Of a DNA stretch of 64,000 nt, positions 24,001 to 37,165 are shown piece after piece. How positions within the stretch are numbered: the first letter of the stretch is position 1; every line of letters begins with the position of its first letter. The DNA is taken from the NCBI RefSeq assembly GCF_040115645.1, contig NC_089552.1:3410001-3474000 (forward strand), written 5' to 3'. This DNA is from Euwallacea fornicatus. Its lineage: Eukaryota; Arthropoda; Insecta; Coleoptera; Curculionidae. The position numbers and the translations under genes were made by a program. The notes under the pieces were generated by a model. The model was given only the letters and a program-made list of their open reading frames with translations, was not told the origin of the DNA and made no database searches.

Positions 24001-27000
24001 TTATTGTTGTTCAAAGAACAATGAACTGGAAATTGAATAAAACTGGGCCAAATGGAAACCACTAAAAATAACTTTTTAATAACGTGAATAGGTTTATCGA
24101 ACCTAAAACTTATGGGGTGCTATTTCTGATCGAATACCAACAAATGGGGTTCGGACATTTGCTTGAATAGCATTTCCTGAATTATTCAAATTTCTAAGAT
24201 TTTGGGTTCAAATAACTTCGGATGAGTTCGGAGAAGTCCAGGTTTAAACCAAGCCGCGCAGCTGCCTGATGAAACCTCAATTCAGATTGGCCAATTCTAA
24301 AGTTATTCCCGATTAATCCAAGCGTCTACCACCTTTCCTGATTAAGTTTCGCTCAGGTTTCTAAGGTTTATCGTTCAATTATCCACGACATCCAAGAATT
24401 CTGAATCAGGTTAAGTGAGTACTTCCTGCGTCAGCTTAATTCAGATTTTTGAATTTCTTCAGTTAATTATTTCAGGATTTCCTGATTTATGAGTGGAGAT
24501 GTAAATAAATTCCGGAACTATTTGTATAAATGCCAAATAAAATCGCCTTCAACAGCTAGGGTTTATAGACCAATTTGATAGGCAACGTGGGTAGGTGTGT
24601 GAGGTTCAAGTGGGATGATTTTAAACTTATTTACATGTAAACTGAATTTTTAGATGATCAAAAGGAAAACCAGAAAAGTAACCTTGAATTGAAAATATGA
24701 GTAAAATAATTGAAGTAAATATTTTACCATCAAAGATTGATTATTACCCTACTGTGTATAATTTATCTGAAGCACAGCTGTGCCGGAAAAATTCTAGGAA
24801 TAGTATCATTCTTTGCTGACAAGCAATTCAAGAAAATTCCAGGTGTTTGTCTAGACCTTCTCTTTTGCAGGTGACTTCTCTTCACATCGTGAGAAGTTAA
24901 GAGAAGTGAAGAGTAGTTAGTTTATTGATTTCATCTTCACACTCATTCATCAGTTAGGCCATCATTCTTCAGGTTCTTATAGAAATTAAATAAAATTATT
25001 TTTGGATTTTTCAAAAATATTTTTGATAAAAAATATTTGCTTAATAAAAAAAATGAGAATGCTTGACTGGGATGGAAGGAAATTGCTTGACAAAATGGCT
25101 AAAACAACATTATAACAAGAGCAATTTTCGGTATTAACTGGGCACTTCGTTATTATGCTGAATAATGGCCTGAAAATCGCATGAAATTGTGATAGCCGTG
25201 GCGACAGGCAATGAGTCCGGATATCTACCGAACTCGGGTTGCAGAAAATACAAGGCGTTTGTGAAGCGTGGTGCCATAAGAAAGTGTTGGCAATCTGTAA
25301 TTTTTGAGGGATGTTAAAAACGCTCAGATTCTAGGAATCTTTGAGCAGGAGTGTATTAAGCCAACTGTCCTCCTTTCGATGAACTACTACGCGTATGATT
25401 ACATACTAAATTGTATTAAAATCAGTGGATTTTTTTTCATGAAAAAGGATGCGTCATAGTAGGAAGAGTTGCGAGAACTTCCCCACTCTAAATTTTTAAA
25501 ATAAATTTTCAATGTATTTTCTTAACCATCGTTGTCATTTCACATTAAAAAAATATAAAATATATTAACGGTCATACGGCAAGTTTTAATTTCTATATAA
25601 TTGGATAAGTTCAAACGTAAAAACTAAACGTAATTTTAGAAAGTCCTTGATCTAGAAAACTTTATGGAACCAATTAAAAATTAGACGTTATTTAAATTAG
25701 TGGCTGCCTACGTAAAAGTAAAAGCAAGTAATAAAAGTTTGCTTTTACATATTTTGTTGGTAGTACGTAAACATTGCTAATTTCGTCGAAAATATGGGTC
25801 GACTAGAAATTGGCAAGCAGATGGACTGATTTAATTTCGCGCACCCAGAAAAAAAATAAAATTTTTATATCTTCAATGTAGATACTCATTTTGAAAAAGA
25901 CTCAATTTCGCGAAAAGGCCACAAAATTAAAAATGAAAAAAGAACTTTTTTGGTTTTTCGTTCTTTCTCAACTATTCCCGAAAATTTTTAAAAAGGAGAA
26001 GAACCTATGTCTGCCAGTTTTCAAAGTTGAAATTCCGATATCTCGCGAATACAAGGAGCAATTGCCTTCGAAAGTTCAAATTAATCGTCCCCATACACTC
26101 ACGACCCGGCGCAAACTGATTAGCAATATTTCTTTCGGTTTTCGATATACTGAGTCGCTTTCATATATTTTTTTCCAATTTCGAAGGAGCTGTAAGTTGA
26201 AGACCGCCAAAAGTGCATTTCCGAGACTCTAAGACCTTTATTTTGGTTTATTACACTTGTACTTACAGTGATTTTCATCTTTTTCTAGCGACCCATTATT
26301 CACTATCAACTCCGTTATCTGCATCTACATCTTTACCATCATCTGCCTGAATATCAATTATTGAAAGTGTAAGAGAATGATAACACTTACTTTTTCTTCT
26401 ATGACAGAGATCTTCGTGCTTTGGTGGCATTTCAACTAGCTTCATCTCACTAGTCGCATTACCAATAATGAATAATAGCATTTTTGTTGCAAACGACTAT
26501 ATCGAGTCAAGACAAGTAAGACCTCTATCTTGACGTTAAAAGATTTACAAGTCGCAGTTAACTTTCCTGGTTTATTCTTATCCGTTTCAACCTAATTAGG
26601 AACTAGCCTTAAAAGAGTAACCACCATCCAAACTCATTAAATTAACGACCATTTTCATGATTATAAGCACACCATATACTTAAATGGGTCGTTCATAGTT
26701 CAATTGAGGAAAGTGGGTTTCAGTGTTGCATTGGAAAATATAATTGATTCGTGTAATAACACTGCCATCAGCTATAATTCTTTAAAATCCTTACATGGAA
26801 AGCTTATTTAATTCTGACTTCTTTATAAGTGAAGGTTTTCAATTATTTAATGTCTATTAACAACATATTTTTGGAAAGTCAAAGAAGGTTCTCACAGGCA
26901 AATCGTTGCTTGACCACTAGCCAATCGTTAAGCCATATTTTGGTGGTCAGCTACCATAAAAACTGTAAATGCAGAACTACCACTTCCTAATTTGACAAAA

Positions 27001-27595
27001 CAATCTTGTGGGTGTATGGCGAAAAAAATCTGACGAAGTTAGTCATAATGTCGGACCCACATTTGGCTATGCCTTAATTCGCAACTGGGGACATTGATAA
27101 ATTAACCAGATAAATCTAAAACACAAGCCTGTTTAGTTGCTTGCATAAATTAATTTTGGCTCATCTTTCACTTATGGTAAGCATCTTGGACTTAACTTTG
27201 CCATTATGGAAAGGAACACCAAATCAAACAACTGTGGTGCTGAGGTCGACTTGTGCTGGTTGCTTTATTCCAACTCAATATGAATGTTCATACAGCTTTG
27301 GCATCGCCGTTTTTGATCCTCATCCAACACGTCTTCACTATATTCTAGGTCCATATTTGTTGAAACCTTTAAAGTACCTAGAGCTCCTGCTAATGCTGTT
27401 GTTTCCGCAATACGCAGAAATTTAAATTTATTCAAGATACACATAGAATCTATAGAACTAAAACAACTATTGCTGTTCCTGATCACATTTTCTAATTGTG
27501 TTTCGAAATGCATTTCAGTACTTCACTCTGTTTCGTGTGAAGAGCACCACCCAGTAATAACATAACATTAATTAAGTCTAGTAATTTTGACGAAA
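21062..27595. other. Gene-poor stretch
   Basis: No supportable gene. The 131-codon plus frame at 21487-21882 lies in repeat-like sequence. A moderately GC-richer patch at 23810-23960 and a patch at 24170-24490 with recurring CCTGATTAAG/TCAGGTTAAG words are the only features that stand out. Confidence 0.4.
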
Positions 27596-28240
27596 TAATG
27601 CTTCATAACGGAGTATCAAATGATCAGAGTTTCCGCAAAAAACAAAGAACGCCAATGGTTTGTTCTGTCCTCGACCTTCTAGATGTTTTATTTAATTGTT
27701 AATAAATACAATAATATTTACATCAAAATATCAGTTTATTTTGTTGCTGAACTGTGAACAAGACTTCTTTAAATATTCCTGGTAAGGTTGAGTCGAAATA
27801 AAAAATAAATAATGTTCTGAGGCCTGTATTAGTACCCATCATGGAGACCAAATGGCGTTTTCCAACGGGATAATGCAAGGCCACATACTGCAAATATTAC
27901 TCGAAGGTAGTCGCAACAAGCATAATTAGAAATGCTTGCCTTGGTCTGCATGGTCATCGGACCTATCACCCATTGAACACCTTTGGGACATGATGAGTCG
28001 CCGTCTTGGAAATTTACCGAGGCCTCCAAACAATTTGGATGACCTAGGATATCACCTTGAGGTAGCACGGAACGAAATACCCCAGGAGGATATTGATAAT
28101 CTGTTGCAAACCATGCAGCAAAGAGTACATGCTTGCGTTCCTGTAGAAGACGATGTTACTCATTATTAACTTTTCAATTAATAAATGTTGTTTTTTTTTA
28201 CTGAAACTCTGATCCTTCGATACTCTGTTATGAAGCATTA
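27596..28240 (+). mobile_element. Internally deleted Tc1-like element
   Basis: The element 27598-28238 (641 bp) is bounded by TA at 27596-27597 and 28239-28240. Its ends are inverted repeats of about 36 bp (ATGCTTCATAAC(G/A)GAGTATC onward) with a few mismatches. The interior codes for the C-terminal third of a Tc1 transposase on the plus strand. A complete Tc1-like element would be about 1.6 kb, so roughly 1 kb including the N-terminal DNA-binding domain has been lost. Confidence 0.88.
27841..28169 (+). pseudogene. Tc1-like (DD34E) transposase fragment
   Basis: The second catalytic Asp lies in VFQRDNARPHTA (from about 27857). The third catalytic residue, a Glu, lies in SSDLSPIEHLWD (about 27951-27986). 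The two are 106 nt apart, one base more than the 35 codons expected for DD34E, so there is a single-base shift between them. The first frame also contains TAG and TAA codons just after HTANITRR. The C-terminal RLGNLPRPPNNLDDL...QRVHACV part is open to TAA at 28167-28169. The fragment cannot be functional. Confidence 0.88.
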
Positions 28241-31200
28241 TTTTGCAGAAAAATCACAGAAGTTAATTATTATTGTCACTGGATGATGTATTTCATATCA
28301 AACTGGCTGAAGCGGATCTGGGAGTTGGGAACCTGTTAATTTCAGATTTTCGAACAGAACACTTTGATGTACTTTTTAACTTGGAAATATGGAAAGTCTG
28401 GGCAAATTCGCGAAACTGGTACTGAATATTTTTATGACAAAGACCAATCATCCCTGAACTTGAAGAGGTTGATAGATGAAATCCTCTTAGGCACGGTGGG
28501 GAGGTTCAACTATCACTACCGGGATCAAAATTTGATGCTGTTAGACTCAAATGACAATCACTGGTTTCGCAACATGTTGAAATACAGAATTCCTTCATCT
28601 TCTTTACGGGGGATACGGACAAATTTAGGGCGGAGAGGGGTCGTCCCCAAAGTGGGCCTCCGTATCTTCCTTTGCGGTCACCACTGAAGAACGAATTTTT
28701 TGTCACTCTGACCTTATCACACTCAGCTGACAGTGACAAAAACGCACTTAGGTACTGTCGAGATCTCCAAATTGAGCTTGGGGATTGGTCGGTTTCGTGG
28801 TTTCAATGGAAGGTATTATTACCCTACAAATTCATAATATGGTCCCAAATCTCGTTCTGATAAGGAAGGTAGTTGCATGCGAAACACTTTGTTGATGAGC
28901 GCTTTTTGGTCTAAAATTATGAATTTTCTCGTGGACGCACACAGTAGACATCCAATATTTCTTCGGAATGGTTGCGCTGGTCCAACGCCGCTGCGCTTTA
29001 AAATTCCATAGAGCGCCCATTTGCCTCAGGTATAGGTTTTTACGACGTCTGCCTGAAACAATAACTCTCACGTGCATAATATGTGTTCTTTGACCTGTGA
29101 ACAAAACAAACACATTATCTGCCCATTATCCGACACGAGATACAACACGGCAGGGAAAAATGTGGCTCGGCAACAATACGGGGCCACGCCCGTTTTCTCA
29201 ATCAAATTTTTCTGATCCTGGAGTTGAAATATGACACAATAAAGTAGCTCTCGACCAATTACAATTGACGTTATGTGTGGGATGATTGCAGGAATAGTAG
29301 GACGAAAAAGAGTGTGGCTCGAGTTACTGCTTCCAGCATCGTAAATAATACGTGTAATGTGATTGCTTTGCCTGATAAATGTTAAGTTTACATCCTCGGA
29401 CGCAATTAAATAAGTTGGTTTCAGTTCCTTCTTGAGGTCCCAAGTTTTCTTCGAAGTTTGAGACTGCAAAGGCACACGTGGAGAAAGAAATATGAAAATA
29501 TTGTCACTTTCAAAGAGAGCGCTAGAGATGGGAGGTGTGCACGTGCCTGCCGATCTCTATCCGTTTTCGAGATCCAAAGCTCTAAAAATCGGACCGTCAA
29601 AGTGCACACCACGTGAGGGTCCACGAAAATAGTTTTCATCTATTGAACACCGTATCCAGTGTGTCAAGATAAGGATGTCCAGCAGTGGGATCTCGTAAAC
29701 GGTTTTGGTGAAATTGCAGAAAAGTTGCGTATTCAAGGGAGTAGTTTCACCGTCCAAAAAGATCTACAAAATTCATTTGATCAGGTCCCTCCCGTCTACC
29801 ACCTCCGTGCTGAGCATTCTTATCTTGGACACTCTACATATTCGTGTATTTTTTGGAACTTCTGCTCGTTTACTGTAAACGAAACTGAAACTCCCTATAA
29901 CTATCGTTTTGGAACATTTCATGTTTATGGATGAGAAGGAGGCAATACCGCGAACGTATCAATGCCTGCCCAACAAAACGTAACCGTCGGACGCAAAGTT
30001 AATTTTGCATTTTGAATGGACATGACCATGCGCGTACGTACGTACCCGTACGTACCCCGACTACCGCTGCGTATACTTATTTTAACGTCGAAATGTCCGA
30101 AAACCAACGCCAGGGGCCAAATTCGAATTCTTCAAATGTGGGTCAAGTCATTAGCTCTGAAACCAAAATCCATTAGACGTAGCTTGCGTGGGGAAGTACG
30201 AAGAAGTCGCTTTTTAACTCTATTTTACATAAATACTCAAATCGAACGAAACAGGGCTCCTCCTACGTTAACGGTAGTCAGGTATGTTTGAGTTTATAAT
30301 GTGCGTTAAGCGTTTGATTTCTGAATTTTTGATGGCAGTTCTTAATTTACAAGCTGATGCAGCAATCCAAATATCTGCTCGCCATTTACTGCTACATTCG
30401 ATTTAATTCCATTCATTCTGACTAAACTTTAAATTAAAGGTCAGTGCCAAACATCCAAGAAGCAACTATTTTTAGACTAATTTCATATTTATAAATGGCC
30501 TGTCCTACTGATCCGAAACTATCCTGCGAATAATTTATTATATTTTGATAAGAGCAGAAAAATAGTAATTACTTATGTAAATGTTCTTACGTAGTTGTGC
30601 CTGATAAACCGAAAAAACGGCCTTCCAAATTGAAAAATCCGGCGATTGATTGGACAAAAGAGTATTTGTTACAAGTAAAAAGATCCACGAAACTGAGGTC
30701 AGTGGCGCCTGTTTGTTATTTGAGCCCTGAAGTTTGATGATGATAATGGAGCGTGTAATAGTCTTTGCTGCGGGTATAAGTTGGGCTAATTTGTTGGCTG
30801 GGATTACCGATATAAATTATGGATCCTCGAGGTGAACTTTATATGTATATTCTAATTTACCTGCAGGAAAACGAAATTCAAAAAAAGTCAATACAGATAT
30901 AAATTTCAGAGAACCTTTTTTATTGCCCTACAGAAACTAAAACAACAGAGGATATAATTTTTTTAGTCGAAGTTACTTGCACCAAACTTACGGCCCGGGG
31001 CGCCCCGGGCATAGGTCAAATCGGGGCTTCGAGATCGCAAAGTCACGGAATTTCTGTGAGACCGCCTGACAGAAATCAGGGTCAAGGGTGACTATCCCTA
31101 GGGCAGCTGCTTATCACCGCTAATCTAGGTCGTCCACAGGGAGGGCCTTCTGCAGAGGCTTTAGGAATTCAACATATGGATAGTGATACCTGGCACGAGC

Positions 31201-33233
31201 GGATAATACTACTGTGCAGGTTCGCCGACCTTTAACCAAATCCAAAAATAGGTAAATTTTAGATTCATTTATTTCATATGTTGACTTCGACTCGCATTTC
31301 CACACCGACTGTAACTTTTTGCTGAATTATCTCCTTTATTTTGTGGCAATTTATGGTCAATTTCATTCTTTATCTATTTTTTATAATCAATTATAACCAA
31401 TGGAATGACCTCAACACTGGTTTACTTGTAACTTTCCATTTTGCAATTTATTTAGTCTGCGAAAGTGATTAGGAAGGTAGATTGATTCCCAAATTGACTT
31501 TAGAAGTTTTTTTCAAGGCACGACACCTCGCGCCTCTCAACTTTGAAGCTTTCAATTGTTCAAAAAATCCAAGATATCTTCAGAGAATTAAGAAATAGTT
31601 ATACTTCTTGGTGGAATGGCCCTCAGCAGGGATTTTATTGCCGTCGTCAGAGGCAACTCTGGAGAGCATGAAAATCTTAATAACAGCTCTTCGCGAACGG
31701 GGACGTTCATCAATTAATAAAAATTGCCGCTGTTCGTCGACTTTGTCATAGAAAAGACCAAGAATTTCATTTATTTATTTTTATTATTACTCGCATTTTC
31801 TTTAATTTAATGACAGAATTGTTTTAAGGCTCAACTATTCCTCAACAGACATGCAATTCTTGAGCGTTGACTAAAATTATTTCAAGCAGCTAGGAGAATT
31901 TCAGACCATCTTATTGGGGACAAAACATCTCACTTCCCAACCGAGTAAACAGTCTTAAATATTCATTTTCTTCCATTATCTATTTTTATTTATTCCTTTG
32001 GTACCTCTTCGGTCCTCTGGAAATCGCCAGGAATAGAAAAACGGTGAGACACATCATCAACTCCACCACAGTATCGAATGATACTCGATTGTATCTTATC
32101 ACTGGTATCTTCGCAAAATTTTTGTTTATTGCATTCTCTATCTGATATTCCGTATCTAATTCTGTACTTCATGTATCTGTAGACAGCAGATCTCCAAAGC
32201 TTCTACAATTGCCATAGACGAATTTCAGCAATCACCATTTTAATGCCTATCTAGGAGTTAACGTTAGATGATACTTGTACCAGAATGTATAAGTGACTAC
32301 GGTGAACTCGTTTGAAAACCTGTTTTACATTTTCTTTCAAGTAGATACATGTCCTTATCTGCGTGTTTTCCCAAAAAGCTGAGGTAATGCCTGTTTGCAA
32401 TTTCTCCTTTTTTTTCCTTTCATCCATTCTATGCTACATCTGCATGTGCTTACGCTTTCGGACTTACGTAGTATAATATGCATCTACTTTACACGCAGAC
32501 GTGCCTGATGGATCCAATAAGAAGAGGCACGTGTCGCCGGCATCCTCTTTCCATTTCTATTTACATGCTCAATTGCTTTTGCGAGTATGTCCAAACTGCT
32601 TGACCGCACAGTTATTTATGTCCAACAATACGAAATTTCTTCATGTTTATTATTATTACATAAATGTTTATAGGCTTAAATAACTATGCATTTAAGGTTC
32701 TCAACGGGTAAGACAGTGTCCTGAAAAAGGCACTGTTGAAACCTAATTTTTCGATTTTTGCAAATCTGAAAATTCCTAATGAGAAGTGTCGAAATTATCT
32801 GAATCCACACCCATAAAACAGATGATCCGATTAATCATCATCAAATATCTATTTAAAATATTTTTGATATTGCTGTCTAATTAGTTCAATAAATAACAAC
32901 ATTGTGACGATGAATATTTAAACAGGTATTATATACACTAACGTTAAGTTCAAATACCTTCAAATGAAGCAGTAAACTGCCTTGATGAATCAGCAAGATT
33001 TATCTATTTTACTATTAATTTTGGCTCTTGGTCACCTCCAATAAACAATTATGACACATCATTGAATTGACGAAGAGAAAAAAGTTCTTTAAATCTGCAG
33101 ATCCGTTATATTTGATGCTAATTACTAGAGAATTAGATGATCAAAAAACTTTTTTTCTCTCTCTCTTTTCCTATAGTTAATAGTGTGATTATCGGTGATG
33201 ATAAGCTTAAATAAATGCACTGTTAAATGAATC
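28241..33233. other. Gene-poor stretch with a GC-richer middle
   Basis: Between about 28.4 and 30.3 kb the sequence is richer in GC and CpG and has few stops, especially on the minus strand. Open frames of 70-135 codons overlap one another there, but none resembles a known protein. A GC palindrome lies at 30993-31010 and a CGTACG cluster at 30030-30058. Nothing else is recognised. Confidence 0.4.
30993..31010. repeat. 18 bp perfect GC palindrome
   Basis: GCCCGGGGCGCCCCGGGC reads the same on both strands. It is all G and C in a region that is roughly two-thirds A and T. Confidence 0.85.
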
Positions 33234-34160
33234 CACCCTGTATGTTTAAAGGATAGGTTTTTGAAAAGTATCTTAAAAATTCTACCGGCAATGGAAACCT
33301 CCATAAACACGTCTACCATAATATGGTGGAGGAAGATGATTGAGGGCATGATGACGTCACTGCCCTCTACCAAATATACCTTAACCACCTCACGTCATTT
33401 TTTTTACAGAACGGGCATGGTCGCGATATATCATAGCATTTTCAATAAATTTTTCAAAAGTACCAAAGTTTTCGGTATTCTGTCCTCAAATTTATCCAGC
33501 AATGCCTAATATGCAGAATCCATGAGTAAGACACATAGGCGTAGAACTCAATGGTTTTCAACCAGCAATAAGTAACGAAACTGATAATTAATTCAAAGTT
33601 TTAATGTAATTAAATCATTTTGCAGCTCAATATTAACATTTTTTTTATAATAGGTGTTGGAAATGATTATTTTCCATGTAAGGATACAAACGATATTCAC
33701 GTTATTGACGTAAATTCTTGTAAAAGAATTAATAATAAGGTTATATTCAATTATTTGTTAAATACATTTAATAATTATGAAAAATAACGGATTTGAACAT
33801 TAAATTAATTATTGGTTCTATTGCTTATTCTTCATTGAAAGGCATTTAATTCTACGCCTTGGTGTCTTACTCATGGATTTAGGCATTTTAGGCATCATCG
33901 GATATTTTTAGGGGCGGAATTTCAGAAATTTTAACAGCATTGAAAACCTTGTTGAAAAAGTTTTCCGACGAATATGTCGCAACCATGCTATGAAAAACAA
34001 TTACTTGGGCTGCGTTTGGTAGAAGGCTGTAAATTCATCATACCTTCAATTTCCTTCCCCTATCATATTATGGTAGACGCGTTTTTGAAGTTTTTCATTG
34101 CCGACATATTTTTCAAAATATTAGCATTTATAGTTAAAAATATATATATCACCCTGTATA
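33234..34160. mobile_element. Foldback-type repeat element with diverged arms
   Basis: Two arms in inverted orientation, about 33234-33570 and 33840-34160, share a series of blocks. These include CATATTATGGTAGACG (reverse complement around 33315; plus strand around 34063) and CCATGAGTAAGACAC (33525 on plus; around 33870 on minus). The outer ends each carry a CACCCTGTAT word (33235-33244 and 34151-34160). Both arms translate to similar peptides by chance of shared sequence (for example FLHHIMVDVF versus FPYHIMVDAF), which is how the relationship shows up. There is no transposase coding. Arm identity looks around 65-75 percent, so this is an old copy. Confidence 0.6.
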
Positions 34161-34164
34161 AAGA

Positions 34165-35179
34165 AAAGCAAACTAGCATTACTATTACCACGTGGAAATC
34201 AGTCACTTGTCGTTAACTAAAGTTTCATACCAGATCAGTAATGCACATTAGTACTGCTAATCCCCCAAAAAGACCTTAATAAACCTTCTCAGATTAATGC
34301 TTTGCACGTGACCTCAAAAAACCATTGCTCATTCCAGTAATTCCACAAAAGTGGATGATCTCTTTATTACTACTTCATTATTCCTGATCCTTCGAAGCTA
34401 CCGGTTCAGCTACTAATAAAACTGACACCGTTTAAAAGGATTTCGCACCTTCTTGAGTGCTAATTTATGCTCCTCGTATATATATGTCTCCTCGTATTTC
34501 GTAGATTTTTCCAACGCAAGGCCGTTCAAGGTCCTCTACGAGATTACTTCCACCTTATCTATCTGGCAGGGAATACTTAACGATTGTTAATCTGATTCAG
34601 ACTAGTCGGATTTATTTGCAGAAAATTTTCGGAGACTTGCCGGTTACGTAACTTGTTTCATTGATAAAGATCAGAGGATATCTCAGAAAATGAACGGTAG
34701 TATGTCAACATCGGAGGCTTAAAAATTGTTAGTTTTCCTGTTCTTTCGTTTTCAATGGTCATACCCCCAGCGTCTACAGAAGGGAGTAGATCAGGAAATC
34801 AGGTATTTGATCTGACGGAAATTTTGGCGGTGGTAAAATCATGGTCAGCAAATTTTATCGCGTTCAATTTTCTATAAGTTGCTACGAGTCAAAAACCCTC
34901 CAAAAAGACATGTCACTGGATTCATATAATTCTCGTTCGGATACATCTCGTGCGTGGAAAGTTCTGGGAAATTTTAGATCAATGTGATTTCGTGTAATCT
35001 GTAACAATAAAAAAAAAGCGCTCATGCACGTTTTCCCAATCTAGTTTGATACGAGCATGTTAAACCTCAGTCGCTACGTGCACTCGTGCTTTTTTCATTC
35101 CAAATTGAACTCGTGCATATGGACGACTTTCGATGCGCTTTTTATATTTTTATCAAATATAATCGAACAAATTTTGTCT
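34165..35179. other. No feature seen
   Basis: AT-rich sequence with no supportable gene or repeat. Confidence 0.35.
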
Positions 35180-35580
35180 GTAAGCACCAAATTATTGTTT
35201 CTCAGCAAACGTTACGTCAGCAAAACAATAAAAATCACGAGCGTATAAGCGCGAGGGATTTATTTTGCTTGCGTTGAGTGCTTTTGCTTAAGGAAACAAT
35301 GATTAAATTAGCAAACAGGAAAAAATTATCAGGTTAAACAAGATGTTAGCTATATTTGGTAGGACAAATGCCCGAAAAATCGTTTTTTACCCTCTCAAAC
35401 CGTCTCACTCTTTCGATGTAATGGTCTCTTTTAAAAATATTTACTCTTCTGTGCTTTCGGTATCCTTTTGGCTGTCACAATGAACCGGAAACATGTCTTC
35501 GATGGAAATGTGATTAATCTTGCCACGTTCACTGCTAATTCAATATGCAAATGATTCTTTGATGATAAGACGTAATCCCA
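35180..35580 (+). repeat. 400 bp dispersed repeat, copy 1
   Basis: Matches 40075-40490 in the same orientation. Shared blocks include TTGAGTGCTTTT(G/A)CTTAAG, GACAAATG(C/T)CCGAAAAA, CTCTCAAA..(G/T)TCTCACTCT and ATTAATCTTGCCAC(G/C)TTCACT. The unit looks like a multi-copy mobile element without visible coding. Confidence 0.7.
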
Positions 35581-35711
35581 CGCTGCAGTATGAAAATTTC
35601 ATATTCGCTTTTTCAAGATGAGGATCATCAGCAGAGCTTTGATTCTCATCGAAACAAACGAAAAAACCGCCTTGTCGGCGATAGTCAAACACAGAATTGT
35701 TGTCCCAACAG

Positions 35712-36100
35712 ACAATGATTGCCAGTGATGACATCTATCTGTGGTGCCGATCACAGATTGCGTCTGATACAAATACCGGAGAATGTCCGGCTTAGGGCGA
35801 TATTGCCAAAGCGAACGGTAAATATTTATATTTCCAGCTCAGCTGATGGTTATAGCTGATGATCCGATAATAATAGAAATAAAAATTTTCGACATTTGTG
35901 ACAACATTCTAATTTCTGACGAGGCACGGCCGTCTCAAAGCTCGAAAATTTTCATTTATCTACTGTAAATATTTATAAACATTACTATTCACTTTGCCAA
36001 TATTGCCCTAGTTCGGACACTCCACTATTCACATAAAAGGCGGTGGCTATTCGGTAGCACCCACAGATGGCACCACTGGAAGTCACTATCTGTTGACTCA
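35712..36100. repeat. Hairpin repeat A (inverted pair of about 130 bp arms)
   Basis: The left arm (about 35712-35850) runs from CCAGTGATGACATCTATC through AGGGCGATATTGCCAAAG to AAATATTTATA. The right arm (about 35965-36100) is its reverse complement with moderate divergence. The same arms recur as a second pair at 36785-37165. The pair could fold into a long hairpin as DNA or RNA. Confidence 0.7.
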
Positions 36101-36784
36101 GCAAGTCTGCGTTTAACTAGCCATTAGTTTGCCGATTACGATGGAAACGGGGAACAGGGGTAGCAAGGGAGCCATATGAACAGTACGTAGAGAGTAATTG
36201 CAAATTGCAGGATAGAGGTTTAGGTTTCAGTTGAAACGAACGAAGACATGATTCAAGGCCGTCTCAAATGTAAAAAATTTTCATTTTTATTTGTATCGCA
36301 TCTGCGATCAAAAGCTGTCAGCTCAGGCTGATCTGTACATATAAATATTTACAGGTGATGATTACAATGAACCGCTTCATCTTGTTCAAAAAGAAATACC
36401 GCCGTTTTGGCGGTCATTCGCAATCTTCATCGAGACTGTAACGAAGACCCTGCTTTAGTAGTGTCAAAATAATTGCATCCTCGATAAGGACTGCGAATAG
36501 CATCTTAAATGTCGTCGTCTTCTTGAACCAGGCAAGGTGGTTGTTCATCAACCTACACCCAGCAATTTCGGCACTTATTTAGCAGATCGCCCGCATAATG
36601 ATGGTTTGTCTGGTATTGCCGGTACGATACAAAATAAAATCAAAATTTTCGACCTTTGCGATATTCTTCTCGAAAATCACTATATCGTTAATAGGACTTT
36701 GACTTTAGCTCCCCAAATTTCCTTTCCCATCGAAACGACCGAATTAATCGAAATTAAGGCCTAGTTAAATATAGACTTGTTGAT

Positions 36785-37165
36785 CCAACGGGTAGTAACT
36801 GCCGGTGCTGCCATCTATGGGTGCGGTCAATCAGCCATTGCATAGAATATAACAGCGAAGATTGCCTAGCCTAGAGCGATATTGACACACAACTGAATTG
36901 TAAAATATTTATATTTATGTATATATAATAATTTTTTTTATCTTTAAAACGGCTTTCTGAAAAGCCGTGCCTTTCCAAAAATTACAAGGTCATCCAGAGG
37001 TGTAAAAAGTGTAAAAAAATCAATTGAGCTGTAAATATAAATATTTACAATTCATTTTGCCAATATCGCCCTGGGCCATGCATACTTTGCTGTTCGTGTC
37101 AGATGCAGTTGATGATCGTCGGAACACACAGATGGCATCACTGGCAGTTGCTGCCTAGTGCAGCC
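36785..37165. repeat. Hairpin repeat B (second copy of the inverted pair)
   Basis: Left arm about 36785-36910, right arm about 37030-37165, carrying the same conserved words as hairpin A (TGCCATCT.TG, GCGATATTG, AAATATTTATATTTA). The loop contains CCGTGCCTTTCC-type sequence that relates to GGCACGGCC(GTCTC) in hairpin A. Confidence 0.7.

Noticed and set aside
33125..34216. Two similar open frames on opposite strands (FLHHIMVDVF / FPYHIMVDAF)
   Set aside because: They arise from inverted repeat arms. Neither has splice context or a known family, so they are not paralogous genes.
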